Source: Saturnia japonica
Lineage: Eukaryota > Arthropoda > Insecta > Lepidoptera > Saturniidae
Length of the DNA: 64,000 nucleotides
Assembly: GCA_033032175.1 (NCBI GenBank)
Contig: CM065304.1
Span: 8,184,001 to 8,248,000, forward strand
Direction: 5' to 3'
The translations under genes and the position numbers were made by a program. Below the pieces are notes generated by a model that saw only the letters and a list, made by a program, of their open reading frames with translations, had not been told where the DNA came from and did not search any database. Of this stretch, positions 39,901 through 44,700 are shown piece by piece. Each line of letters begins with the position of its first letter. The stretch's first letter is position 1.

Positions 39901-41710
39901 AACAAGCGTCAACAGATTGTCTGATCTCTCGGTGGTCACCGTTGTTTTTAGATGGTACTGGGCTTACCACCAGGCACAGTTCCGTCACTTTGCCGTGTAG
40001 ACACAATAAGCTGCGATTTTTATAGAATATGAAATGAATATGAAAGATATTTACGTATGTCACGAGAAAAACGATTACTTCCAACTATAATGTATTTAAA
40101 GATTGATTTACGTGTATCGCTTACGAATGGAAGCATTTTATCCGAGCCATGTTGAAGGGATGCAAAGAAGTTATATGACCTAGCAGTATTCACTCATAAG
40201 CCAATCTCTTGATTTGATTTTAAAAAGGATAAGGTATAACCGGGTAGATGATATGCTTCGAAATAAAAGTATCAAAAACATCAAATCTTATGTAAACTTG
40301 CAGAGTTGTCAAACGTGCAGAAGCCGAGGCAAGTGAAGATTTTAATATTGGAGAAATTGCCCCTGGAGAACTATCGACTTCTGAAATATTTGTTCCAGTT
40401 CCTTTGGCGGGTAATTCAATTTCTAGATCATATTAAATAAGGGCTAATTTAATTAATGTTTTACTCGAATGACGTGTTCCTTTCCTTCTACAATATTGAT
40501 TTGTGCAACGAGGCGTGGAGAGGCATTACATGATGGTATGAGAGGCATGACAGCGACGATTACCAGTGCAATTTGCCGTAGTTATTTGTGGACTGCACCG
40601 CCCGCACCTATCAGCTACGGTGGTACAGTCTTTTGTCGAGAGAATATAAAAAAAAAATATTAGGACCATATTTTTTAGTACCTAGAAAACATTAAAACTC
40701 TATTTTAAAAGTTTACTTTTCGTAAACAAGCGAAAACGATGTCAGCCATTAATTGTAAAAATCTCGATACTTTTTATGTCATAAATGTCAATGTCACAGC
40801 AAAAACTACATAGCGAGACTCTAACATGTCACATGTCAATAACATGTCACATGCCAACAAATCTTGATGTCACAACAACCGACAGCGTTTTCATAGTACA
40901 AAATAAATAAATTTTTATATTGAAAATATGTAGCTCTCTTACACTTGTAATATCTGAAATCGAAAAATATTGGATTCTTAAGTCAAATACTACAGAAAAT
41001 ATTTATTTATTGCTCCAAATTTGATATCAGTCAAGTAGCGAATTGCTGGCATTACATTCGGTAATTCCAAACTGGAGTAAGAAAGTAAGAAATTTACAAT
41101 AAAGTTGAAATTATTCCAATGTTAATTTCATAAGGTGTTTTTTGACGGAGACGTTGACTTTATTATAAGTTTTATAAATGAAACAGAATCTCTCTTGGAG
41201 TGTGTCTATTTAGAATTGTTTTGGCCTTAATTGTAATCAATTTTTTTTTTAACTTAATACTTACATTTCAGTATTTCACAGCACAGTTAATGTAACATAC
41301 AAGTTCTTGATCTATGACAATAAATTCAATCTAGCATAACATTTATAAAAGTAAGATTAGGTTAATTACCAGGTAGAAAAACTATACCAATACCAATTTT
41401 ATATGGATATTTTATACATTAATAGAAATGCATGTGAATAATCTGAAACTGCTTAATTTTCTTTTGTAATTCATTATTGAACTAAAGAATTTCGTCATTA
41501 TAAAGATCGAACTTTAAAATGATTGTTTATTATTTATAGGTTCAAGACCGAAGTTGTCTCAATAAGATGACGAGCAGCAACCTCGCCATTGTCTTTGGAC
41601 CAAATCTAACATGGCCGCCGAACGGAAAAATGTCTCTCCAAGCGATCGCTCCTATCAACGCGTTTACAGATTTTGTACTCGAAAACCAAGAGTCAATATT
41701 CATCATCTAA
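5117..41710 (+). CDS. RhoGAP68F: Rho GTPase-activating protein with CRAL-TRIO (Sec14) and RhoGAP domains, nine exons (RhoGAP68F / ARHGAP1 ortholog)
   Basis: Join 5117-5165, 11678-11788, 23830-23951, 24649-24797, 25232-25549, 38448-38689, 39418-39618, 40304-40410 and 41540-41710. This gives 1470 nt, 489 residues, with every intron GT-AG and every phase consistent. Length agrees with the family (about 440-480). Residues 1-95 are acidic and low complexity. Residues about 105-248 form a CRAL-TRIO lipid/small-GTPase-binding domain ([38 protein letters not shown]). A basic, proline-containing linker follows. The RhoGAP domain starts at QQFGVSLQ and runs to the end; EGIFRRSA supplies the arginine finger (R339), [12 protein letters not shown] the conserved lysine (K374), and [12 protein letters not shown] the invariant asparagines. 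The protein is expected to speed GTP hydrolysis by Rho/Cdc42-type GTPases at endosomes or membranes. Introns 1, 2 and 5 are 6.5, 12.0 and 12.9 kb and filled with transposons. Confidence 0.93.
5862..6113. mobile_element. MITE with short terminal inverted repeats and TTA target duplication
   Basis: The left end reads GGACTTTGCACTC and the right end GAGTGCAAAACTTG, an imperfect inverted pair sharing TTTGCACTC. Both ends are flanked by TTA (5859-5861 and 6114-6116), the target duplication expected of PIF/Harbinger-type elements. No coding frame is present. An inner stretch around 6035-6070 has the CCCGAAGGGTTAGGCAGGGG style seen in lepidopteran repeats. Superfamily assignment rests on the TTA duplication only. 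Confidence 0.55.
6683..7400 (-). pseudogene. Merlin (IS1595/ISXO2-like) DNA transposase, nearly intact, with a 71-bp intron
   Basis: Read on the minus strand from about 7400. The first exon gives [10 protein letters not shown] and [15 protein letters not shown] (first catalytic Asp). A GTAAGA donor and TTATAG acceptor bound a 71-bp intron (7122-7192) and splice in frame into [15 protein letters not shown]. Then follow [17 protein letters not shown] (second catalytic Asp), [18 protein letters not shown] with the catalytic Glu, and a helical tail to 6683. Lesions seen are one frameshift before the HTDY block and one TGA replacing the Trp after HTDY. This is the ISXO2-like domain of Merlin transposases, which cut and paste DNA. 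Terminal inverted repeats were not located. Confidence 0.85.
7122..7192 (-). other. Intron inside the Merlin transposase
   Basis: GTAAGA at the 5' side (7192) and TTATAG at the 3' side (7122). Removing it restores a continuous [12 protein letters not shown] junction. The 71-bp size is near the minimum for insect introns. Confidence 0.7.
7441..9014. other. Intron 1 stretch without recognised features
   Basis: AT-rich sequence. The short open frames at 7668-8024 share no recognisable family and sit in a loosely repetitive stretch (7735-7990) of diverged 55-60 bp units containing GGTCGGGAAGGC-like motifs. I see no gene. Confidence 0.5.
9015..9352. mobile_element. Inverted-repeat element, probable MITE
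   Basis: The left stretch GTCCTCTAACTAGAAGGCC (9022-9040) is the inverse of AGCCTTTTAGTTAGAGGAC (right, 9330-9348) with few mismatches. The ends sit about 340 bp apart around AT-rich sequence without a long frame. Its superfamily and target duplication could not be settled. Confidence 0.5.
10084..11302 (+). pseudogene. Mariner transposase pseudogene
   Basis: ATG at 10084 begins MSESNEEIR, followed at once by an in-frame TAA and then a frameshift into [20 protein letters not shown]. The HTH region continues as [11 protein letters not shown]. Later come [10 protein letters not shown] (first catalytic Asp), [16 protein letters not shown] (second Asp) and [16 protein letters not shown]. In this last motif the third Asp of the mariner DD34D triad, normally in PSD, is His. 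The tail (LTSREDC, then [18 protein letters not shown]) reappears after the inserted LTR at 11164. Multiple stops, shifts and the catalytic change make it inactive. Confidence 0.9.
10931..11158 (-). mobile_element. Solo LTR of the small LTR-element family, inserted in the mariner
   Basis: It is flanked by AGGTT on both sides (10926-10930 and 11159-11163), a clean 5-bp target duplication. On the minus strand it starts GTGGCGACATCTACATAGC, contains a TATA-like run (TATATATATA) near its middle, the block GGGCAGCTGCC-like palindrome, CCCGTCTGGTCGGAGGATCC, and ends CACTTCCGCTAAA. Related LTRs lie at 12899-13865 and 26042-27066. The mariner transposase frame resumes right after it, proving that it landed later than the mariner. 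Confidence 0.85.
11678..11788 (+). CDS. RhoGAP68F: RhoGAP gene exon 2 (acidic N-terminal region)
   Basis: Preceded by TATACAG and followed by GTAAGT. It encodes an acidic, Ser/Glu/Asp-rich stretch (for example [12 protein letters not shown]), typical of the poorly conserved N-terminus of p50RhoGAP proteins. It ends one base into codon 54. Confidence 0.85.
   Translation, partial: YSTAQILRKQIQAFQNFMIMNQDWSLMILNSHKMMD
12417..12672 (+). repeat. 5' LTR of the BEL/Pao element
   Basis: 256 bp starting TGTTAACACGAGCGC, with a GC-rich block at 12440-12570 unlike its surroundings. It is longer than the 3' partner (190 bp), so one copy has gained or lost sequence. It ends just before the TGGCGACC primer site. 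Confidence 0.82.
12673..12690 (+). other. Primer binding site of the BEL/Pao element
   Basis: TGGCGACCGGAACAGGAC lies immediately after the 5' LTR. TGGCGACCG-type sites complementary to a tRNA 3' end are common in BEL/Pao elements; the tRNA was not identified here. Confidence 0.65.
13030..13224 (+). repeat. LTR (middle copy) of the TRIM-like element
   Basis: 195 bp, starting TGATGTAGCGACATCTACG and ending TTCTTCTAAA. It contains the palindromic GGGCAGCTGCCC and a TATA-like GAGTATGTATACAAG. Confidence 0.8.
13672..13865 (+). repeat. 3' LTR of the TRIM-like element
   Basis: 194 bp, starting TGATGTGGCGACATCTACA right after a GGAGGGGAG tract, with a TATA-like GAGTATATATATAAG. It ends next to the AAGCG duplication. 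Confidence 0.82.
13925..14640 (+). pseudogene. Copy 1 of a DDE (IS630-like) transposon, 5' part only
   Basis: From TAGTCGACGCATTTTAAACT onward it parallels the minus-strand copy at 33240-34925 through the promoter-like leader, TATAAATATAAG at about 14103, and the N-terminal frame with [20 protein letters not shown] (a helix-turn-helix-like segment) and [13 protein letters not shown]. Similarity stops near 14590-14640, before any catalytic motif. It sits inside the BEL element, so it arrived later or replaced the gag/RT region along with a deletion. Confidence 0.8.
14785..15660 (+). pseudogene. BEL/Pao pol remnant: RNase H region
   Basis: The frame 14785-15159 has [29 protein letters not shown] and NPADLISRG, the signature order of Pao-type RNase H and its following connection. 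It continues in other frames as [15 protein letters not shown] (15181-15477) and then RVGGRID and the start of the integrase zinc region, HAGPHL, near 15660, where another transposon cuts it. The 5' half of pol is absent. Confidence 0.88.
15665..17100 (+). mobile_element. Unclassified DNA transposon with terminal inverted repeats and subterminal motif array
   Basis: The BEL integrase frame breaks off at about 15660 and resumes at about 17105, so the segment between is an insertion. Its left end ATATGCATTTTCGAAAAGGG and the inverse of its right end ATATGCAATTTCAATAAGGG form imperfect terminal inverted repeats that both continue GCACAT. Motifs like TTCGAAAAGGGCACA recur at about 15674, 15738, 15800 and, inverted, 15830. 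Coding remnants on the plus strand (15978-16800) include [17 protein letters not shown], near 16265, and [18 protein letters not shown]. These resemble an uncharacterised, widespread insect transposon-associated protein; several stops and shifts break it. A target duplication was not convincingly seen. Confidence 0.65.
15933..16238 (+). pseudogene. Basic N-terminal frame of the unclassified transposon's protein
   Basis: From the ATG at 15978 the frame reads [18 protein letters not shown] and a lysine/arginine-rich stretch, then [20 protein letters not shown]. It lies at the 5' side of the [11 protein letters not shown] and FDPTKPGK remnants in the same element. I recognise no domain; a nuclear, DNA-binding start of a transposase is a guess from the basic composition and position. 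Confidence 0.4.
17105..18165 (+). pseudogene. BEL/Pao integrase pseudogene
   Basis: The frame 17130-17519 carries [14 protein letters not shown] (first catalytic Asp) and [13 protein letters not shown]. In this second motif the catalytic Asp (usual S-D-N-G) is Asn. The next frame (17586-17915) has [14 protein letters not shown] with the catalytic Glu, then SHLTFEEIQ and LNSRPLCP. After a shift comes [12 protein letters not shown], the C-terminal DNA-binding region. A stop at 17517 and frameshifts near 17560 and 17900 confirm that it is dead. Confidence 0.9.
18217..18406 (+). repeat. 3' LTR of the BEL/Pao element
   Basis: 190 bp from TGTTAACGCGCGC to GCGTAGACA, following a GGGGCGGAA tract and followed by CTTAG, the same five bases that precede the 5' LTR. 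Confidence 0.85.
19200..19412 (+). repeat. Helitron-like repeat fragment ending in CTAG
   Basis: Ends GACGAAGTCGCGAGCACAG then CTAG followed by T, the usual 3' end layout of non-autonomous Helitrons in moths and butterflies. The left boundary is not visible. Confidence 0.35.
19987..20426 (-). repeat. Helitron-like non-autonomous repeat
   Basis: Begins CTAGCGTGCCCCAAGGTTTC, the reverse complement of a CTAG-ending 3' terminus. It shares a long inner part, including TTCTTTATGATGAAGTAAC and GTGGCTTATATAAAAGAGAT, with repeats at 47411-47750, 48995-49400 and 54500-54960. No protein is encoded. Confidence 0.45.
20427..21056 (+). repeat. 630-bp repeat, copy 1
   Basis: Nearly identical in sequence and length to 36140-36768, in the same orientation. 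It starts TTAATTATAGTATTTTAAAG and ends near CTCGATATCGAG plus TTTTACAGAAT. No frame or inverted terminal repeats were seen; a perfect 12-base palindrome lies close to the right end. The type of element is unknown. Confidence 0.75.
21300..21990 (-). pseudogene. RTE-like LINE, decayed C-terminal remnant
   Basis: The minus strand encodes [18 protein letters not shown] and, in another frame, [13 protein letters not shown]. These match the C-terminal tail of the better copy at 32238-32640 ([10 protein letters not shown] and [18 protein letters not shown]). Frames are broken throughout and the 3' repeat tail is not preserved. Confidence 0.72.
22000..23130. other. Intron 2 stretch without recognised features
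   Basis: AT-rich with no supported gene or element; the 89-residue frame at 22135-22404 resembles no family I know. Confidence 0.5.
23140..23708 (+). repeat. Helitron-like repeat with three internal degenerate units
   Basis: Three diverged copies of the unit CCGATTTTGATGA plus TACACGGG occur at about 23366, 23498 and 23596. The element ends CGCACACCGCTAG followed by T (CTAG at 23705), the Helitron-type 3' end. No coding sequence. Confidence 0.4.
23830..23951 (+). CDS. RhoGAP68F: RhoGAP gene exon 3 (acidic N-terminal region)
   Basis: Acceptor ATTTTAG and donor GTAAAA. It completes codon 54 as Ala and encodes [15 protein letters not shown] and an EDNYEEE stretch, ending in phase 0 at residue 94. 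It directly precedes the Sec14 domain exon. Confidence 0.88.
24649..24797 (+). CDS. RhoGAP68F: RhoGAP gene exon 4 (start of CRAL-TRIO domain)
   Basis: Acceptor ATTACAG; the donor is GTGACA, a weak match to consensus. It encodes [18 protein letters not shown], aligning with the first strand of the p50RhoGAP Sec14-like domain, and ends two bases into codon 144. Confidence 0.9.
24919..24976. repeat. RhoGAP68F: (TA)n microsatellite in intron 4
   Basis: About 28 uninterrupted TA units between exons 4 and 5 of the RhoGAP gene. Confidence 0.95.
25232..25549 (+). CDS. RhoGAP68F: RhoGAP gene exon 5 (core of CRAL-TRIO domain)
   Basis: Acceptor TTTTCAG, donor GTGAGT. It encodes [20 protein letters not shown] through [15 protein letters not shown], almost colinear with human ARHGAP1 over this domain. 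The open frame seems to read through to a TGA, but that TGA lies inside the donor; the exon ends two bases into codon 250. Confidence 0.95.
25892..26030 (-). repeat. Helitron-like end fragment
   Basis: CTAGCTGTGCCCGTGGCTTC at 25896 is the reverse complement of the CTAG-ending terminus seen at 53722. It is cut at its other side by the TRIM-like element. Confidence 0.4.
26635..26846 (-). mobile_element. LINE-like 3' fragment inserted in the 3' LTR
   Basis: It separates GAGTATA from TATATATACAAGAACCC, which are adjacent in the other LTR copies. On the minus strand the insert ends AATAAAGATTATTTTGATTT, a tail style common at the 3' ends of insect LINEs. No coding motif is present. Confidence 0.55.
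26880..26958 (+). mobile_element. 79-bp A-tailed retroposon with 9-bp target duplication
   Basis: ACAACCGTT stands at both edges (26871-26879 and 26959-26967) and occurs once at this place in the other LTR copies. The insert ends in a run of A. Its body (GTGAAGCTGTAAAAGCTGC) resembles 28085-28150, the A-rich end of a larger repeat. These are marks of target-primed reverse transcription. Confidence 0.8.
27100..27310 (-). repeat. Repeat fragment related to 53339-53520
   Basis: Shares AACCCTAATTCTTTTTCTAAA and the GGTCCAACCGTTTCGGAA block (inverted) with 53350-53470, a Helitron-like repeat. No CTAG end is visible here. Confidence 0.4.
27505..28170 (+). repeat. GC-richer interspersed repeat with A-rich 3' end
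   Basis: The block is clearly less AT-rich than its surroundings and ends GTCAGAGAGAAAAAAAAAT. The last 75 bp is related to the 79-bp retroposon at 26880. No coding motif found; a LINE or SINE 3' part is the likely nature. Confidence 0.45.
28690..29016 (-). repeat. (GAA)n-tailed interspersed repeat, inverted copy
   Basis: Reverse complement of the repeat at 55868-56215. It shares CCACAACATGTCAC, GGGTCAAATAA, and GTGGCTCCCTTGTCAGAA, and begins with TTCTTCTTCTTG, the remains of the GAA tail. Confidence 0.6.
29336..31900 (-). mobile_element. LINE with restriction-like endonuclease (R2/NeSL-type organisation), decayed
   Basis: Read right to left. RT motifs come first: [15 protein letters not shown] and [13 protein letters not shown] (31845-31423), then [34 protein letters not shown] and the catalytic [12 protein letters not shown] (31426-30812). 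A C-x2-C-x-H-x-C cluster ([18 protein letters not shown], about 30000-29950) is the zinc knuckle. Finally 29752-29336 has SRPDIFLYS and [10 protein letters not shown], the PD-(D/E)xK restriction-like endonuclease. This order, RT then CCHC then RLE, defines the early-branching R2-like LINEs. There are frameshifts between blocks, and the N-terminal DNA-binding region is missing. Confidence 0.85.
32219..32640 (-). mobile_element. RTE-like LINE, 3' end with (ATG)n tail
   Basis: The frame 32573-32238 encodes [50 protein letters not shown] and [18 protein letters not shown], the widespread C-terminus of insect RTE pol proteins. It ends at 32238 and is followed at once by a trinucleotide tail (TCATCATCATCATCATCAT on the plus strand, 32219-32237). 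The 5' truncation is near 32640. Confidence 0.88.
33287..33302 (-). promoter_or_regulatory. Histone-type 3' stem-loop after the transposase stop codon
   Basis: On the minus strand, GGTCCTTTTCAGGGCC forms a 6-bp stem (one G-U pair) with a UUUC loop. It is followed by ACA and preceded by AAAAAC, exactly the pattern GGYYCU-UUUC-AGRRCC-AC of replication-dependent histone mRNAs, where SLBP binds. It lies 34 nt after the stop codon, the usual spacing. No clear purine-rich U7 site is visible downstream. Function is inference. Confidence 0.6.
33337..34662 (-). pseudogene. Transposase of the DDE element, wide DDE spacing
   Basis: N-terminal frame 34662-34189 ([20 protein letters not shown], a helix-turn-helix-like part) and [13 protein letters not shown]. 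Middle frame 34207-33752 has [13 protein letters not shown] (first Asp) and [12 protein letters not shown] (second Asp). C-terminal frame 33630-33337 has [19 protein letters not shown] (Glu). Two single-base shifts, near 34200 and 33770, separate the frames. By counting across the second shift, about 82 residues separate the second Asp from the Glu, far more than the 34-41 of classic Tc1/mariner. The YNPIE-x-W context is that of the DDE_3 fold. Stop at 33337-33339 after an acidic tail ([12 protein letters not shown]). No ATG was found for the N-terminal frame, so the start is unresolved. Confidence 0.85.
35270..35640 (-). pseudogene. hAT-family transposase, C-terminal dimerisation domain fragment
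   Basis: The frame 35585-35367 reads [34 protein letters not shown]; in another frame SERLFSKAA follows, and then [13 protein letters not shown]. This L-x-x-Y-x-x-x-P ... W ... P-x-L ... SER-x-FS series is the hAT C-terminal dimerisation (Dimer_Tnp_hAT) signature. Only the last 120 residues remain. Confidence 0.82.
36140..36768 (+). repeat. 630-bp repeat, copy 2
   Basis: Direct partner of 20427-21056 with small indels (for example 11 bases missing around 36297). Same ends, including CTCGATATCGAG. The flanks differ from those of copy 1, which fixes the limits of the element. Confidence 0.75.
36769..38447. other. Intron 5 tail without recognised features
   Basis: Contains a local direct repeat around TATCTCGATAGTATCTCAATAG (37310-37460) and a GC-richer patch at 37790-37870. 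No gene or element is recognised. Confidence 0.5.
38448..38689 (+). CDS. RhoGAP68F: RhoGAP gene exon 6 (linker and start of RhoGAP domain)
   Basis: Acceptor TTCATAG, donor GTAAGC. It encodes a basic linker ([19 protein letters not shown]), then the domain entry [12 protein letters not shown] and [11 protein letters not shown], the first helix of the RhoGAP fold. Confidence 0.95.
38690..39417 (+). other. RhoGAP68F: Intron 6 of the RhoGAP gene
   Basis: A 728-bp GT-AG intron. A stretch at 38930-39200 is less AT-rich and may be a repeat; no feature is recognised. Confidence 0.8.
39418..39618 (+). CDS. RhoGAP68F: RhoGAP gene exon 7 (arginine-finger exon)
   Basis: Acceptor ATTATTAG, donor GTGAGT. 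It contains EGIFRRSA with catalytic arginine R339 and [14 protein letters not shown] with the conserved lysine. The exon begins by completing codon 331 (Ala) and ends one base into codon 398. Confidence 0.96.
39619..40303 (+). other. RhoGAP68F: Intron 7 of the RhoGAP gene
   Basis: 685 bp, GT-AG. The part at 39680-40010 is GC-richer than other introns but contains no coding motif. Confidence 0.8.
40304..40410 (+). CDS. RhoGAP68F: RhoGAP gene exon 8
   Basis: Acceptor ACTTGCAG, donor GTAATT. It encodes the helix [18 protein letters not shown], matching the LP-x-ENY-x-x-L-x-x-L block of RhoGAP domains. It ends in phase 0 at residue 433. The GTP-binding partner surface is formed here in known structures of the family. 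Confidence 0.94.
40411..41539 (+). other. RhoGAP68F: Intron 8 of the RhoGAP gene
   Basis: 1129 bp, GT-AG. It holds a patch of ACATGTCACATG repeats at 40820-40860 and otherwise AT-rich sequence. Confidence 0.8.
41540..41710 (+). CDS. RhoGAP68F: RhoGAP gene exon 9 (C-terminal exon, stop TAA)
   Basis: Acceptor TTTATAG. It encodes [18 protein letters not shown] and the closing helix of the domain, stopping at 41708-41710. The stop overlaps an AATAAA hexamer (41709-41714), too close to act alone; further hexamers occur downstream, for example near 42244. Confidence 0.95.
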   Translation, partial: VQDRSCLNKMTSSNLAIVFGPNLTWPPNGKMSLQAIAPINAFTDFVLENQESIFII

Positions 41711-44700
41711 ATAAAGCCGTAAGAGGAATTTTTAACACATCACTTGCATGTCTTTCTTTAGTTGGTAACTTAACCACCGTTAGTAATAAAATAGGTCGTT
41801 GTTGTTGAAATTCGAGAATTAAACATTTAAATATAAATTACGTGAATAGTGGATGCCTTCTGGATATACACTACCATCTAAAACATTCGAAACGTTTATA
41901 AATTTTAAGTAAACAATACAACAAAACCCTTTAAAAAAGAATGTGATTGCATTAAAAATTATGCAATAATAATAATTATTGTTTTTATTTATTATATATA
42001 CTATGTTTATTCAGTGTGATTAGATTGTGAAAGTGGAATTCCTTCAATTAATAAATTTATTAATATTGTGCCTAAATTTTGTAAATACGTTATTATAAGG
42101 TTTATTGTTCTGATCAAATTAAACTCAGAAGATAACTGTTTGAGAACATTTCTGCAATTAAATATTGTACTTTAATTTTGCGTGGTAGTGTATATCCCAT
42201 AGATATTATATAAAATCGTGTTTTTCCTCTCAATGTCGTATTAAATAAAACTTATTTAAATATATGGTTCATGTTAGTAAACTGTTATATTACTTAACAT
42301 GACCCGATTAGCTAAGATATAATACGAAAAGAAAAGAGTATGTTGATGGTATGACGTCATATTACTAAAAAGGAACAGCAATCACAACTAAGTAGAAGTG
42401 TTGCGAAATAACAACAAAAAAGTTGCAGGGTTTCGTTCATATTCCAAAAGTTCAGTATTGTAAATTAAATTTTTAAATTACCTGTAGTACCTAATTAAAT
42501 TTAACGCCGGCTATACATGGTAAGGGACAAAAGAATCATCATATTATTGTCAAAGAAATGGTACCTAAATTAATATTATTTTCGCTGTATACATTGAATA
42601 TAAAGTTATTTAAAATAATAATTAGGATGTCTTAAAAATTTTAAATGACTTCAAAAATCTCAAAAACTTCTTAAAATCATTGAAATTCATTTAATTTTTT
42701 TTGTTTAAAATTGTCTTGTTAGTCTTATTACCGGTGTGTTGCATATAGTGCCTTTACACACATTTAAACAAAAAATTGCTTATGGATAATCATCTGTATG
42801 TCAAATATTATGCCAAATTTTACAAATCTCGGTAACTAGAGTTTTTGCTGTTTGTTTATTGTAAATCAAAAATATTGTAAATTTTCATATAGGGCCATGA
42901 ATAAGAAGAAAGATTTTTTTTAATTATATCATTTCTTACAATTACAACTACCAATACAAAAATCATAAAGCTAATGCCGCCAACCACATAATAAAATTGT
43001 TCTATGTACGTCGAAATACGCGGATTTCGGAATACCTTAGTTTTAGTGTCATTTGCAAAATAACGTTTTTTTTTTAATTGTGCTTACTTATATAAAAAAT
43101 TATGGCGATGTGATCGCGTTATGCGCGTATAAATCCGTGCAACACATTGAGAGAGAGTATTTTTTTACAAATTTGACACAAATTACTTAATTTGCATGTT
43201 ATGAAAGCAAACACATTAGGTATATTATGCGAGCGAATGGCAAATTTGTGAAAACCTCGTCATTCCGTCTGTAGAGTATTGCGATGGTATAACGGAAACA
43301 GCGTCGATGATAAAAATAGAGTTAGTTATGTGAAGCATTTGTGGAAATATTTTAATAAATCTAATCAAACTACAATAACAATAGTGTCATTGTTCATGTT
43401 ATTATAGTATTAGTTAATACGTTTTATGCATGTATACCAAAAATAACTAAGAATAGTTATATTAATTGTTAGAAATTGTTAGTTGGTAATTTATATGGTG
43501 GAATATTAAAAACCCTTGGGTTCCCTTAAGCTAGTCCCCGAATTAAACCATATGAGTATTGTAAAATGTAACTGAACTACTATATTGAACATTAAACACG
43601 ATTCGTAAAAAATAAATTCATGGCCATCAACATAATTTAATTCATTTATGAGTAGTTAAATTTCTGTATACAATAAAACTCTATCTTATATCGTATCACA
43701 GCGACCAATGTTTCATGTGTCACTTTCGACATGGAAATTCTAATCTGTGTTATGCAATTATGTTCACGTTATTAAGTTTCAAAAACCTAATTTTTTTCTT
43801 GTATCTGTTCTATCGAATTTTTTTTATAATTTTGTTTTTTGTATTTCATTTTTGTTATTAATTTAAAAATTGTAATATATTTGTCTGATCTACAAATTCA
43901 AGAAACGGTAGCCCCCATAATGGTTTATATGCAAGGTCATATAGTATATTTTTCAAGTATATTTTTGTTTATAGAAAGTCTTCATTTACTAATAATAGTT
44001 GAAATTAAAAGTATCAGATACCACCTGAGGGTATTTCTAAATTCTTATTTATAAAGAAATATGAATATGTAGAAAATGTAATAATAAATCCTCAATATAA
44101 TATTATAATTCTTATATAAAAGAATTATAATAATAAGTATCTTTTTACTTTCCTATTATATAAGTAATAATACTAATAAATTGTGTGAATCCATTATTGG
44201 AAATATAAGTACTTAACTATCTCGCACACAAGGTTGCCAGTAAAAGTATTTTTTTACTACTCTGTCCTAGAAATTATACAAAATCAAATGTCAGATACAA
44301 TACAACAAAGATTAACTTTACATTTGAATTCTTTTTATTGTATCCCATTATATAAGAATATTTCCATATCTTATCCTATATGAACCGGATACATAAAATA
44401 ACCACATTATACACTTTCTGTATCCAATAGTTACATCTTGAAACCTTGTTTGTGTCATGATACCTACAGAATAACAAACGATCACGGCCAGTCAATCAAC
44501 TAGAAATCGCATGTTAAACAAACCATTGCTACATTTATGTGATACGTGTTTCGCCATTGTTGGCATCTCGCATATTTTAGGGTTATGTTATTGTAGTAGG
44601 TATTTATATGTACATTGTAAGTTAACTATAAAATACTTAAATATGATTTGTATACACAATGTCGATGTATGCATTACATAAATACATCGAATGAGAAATT

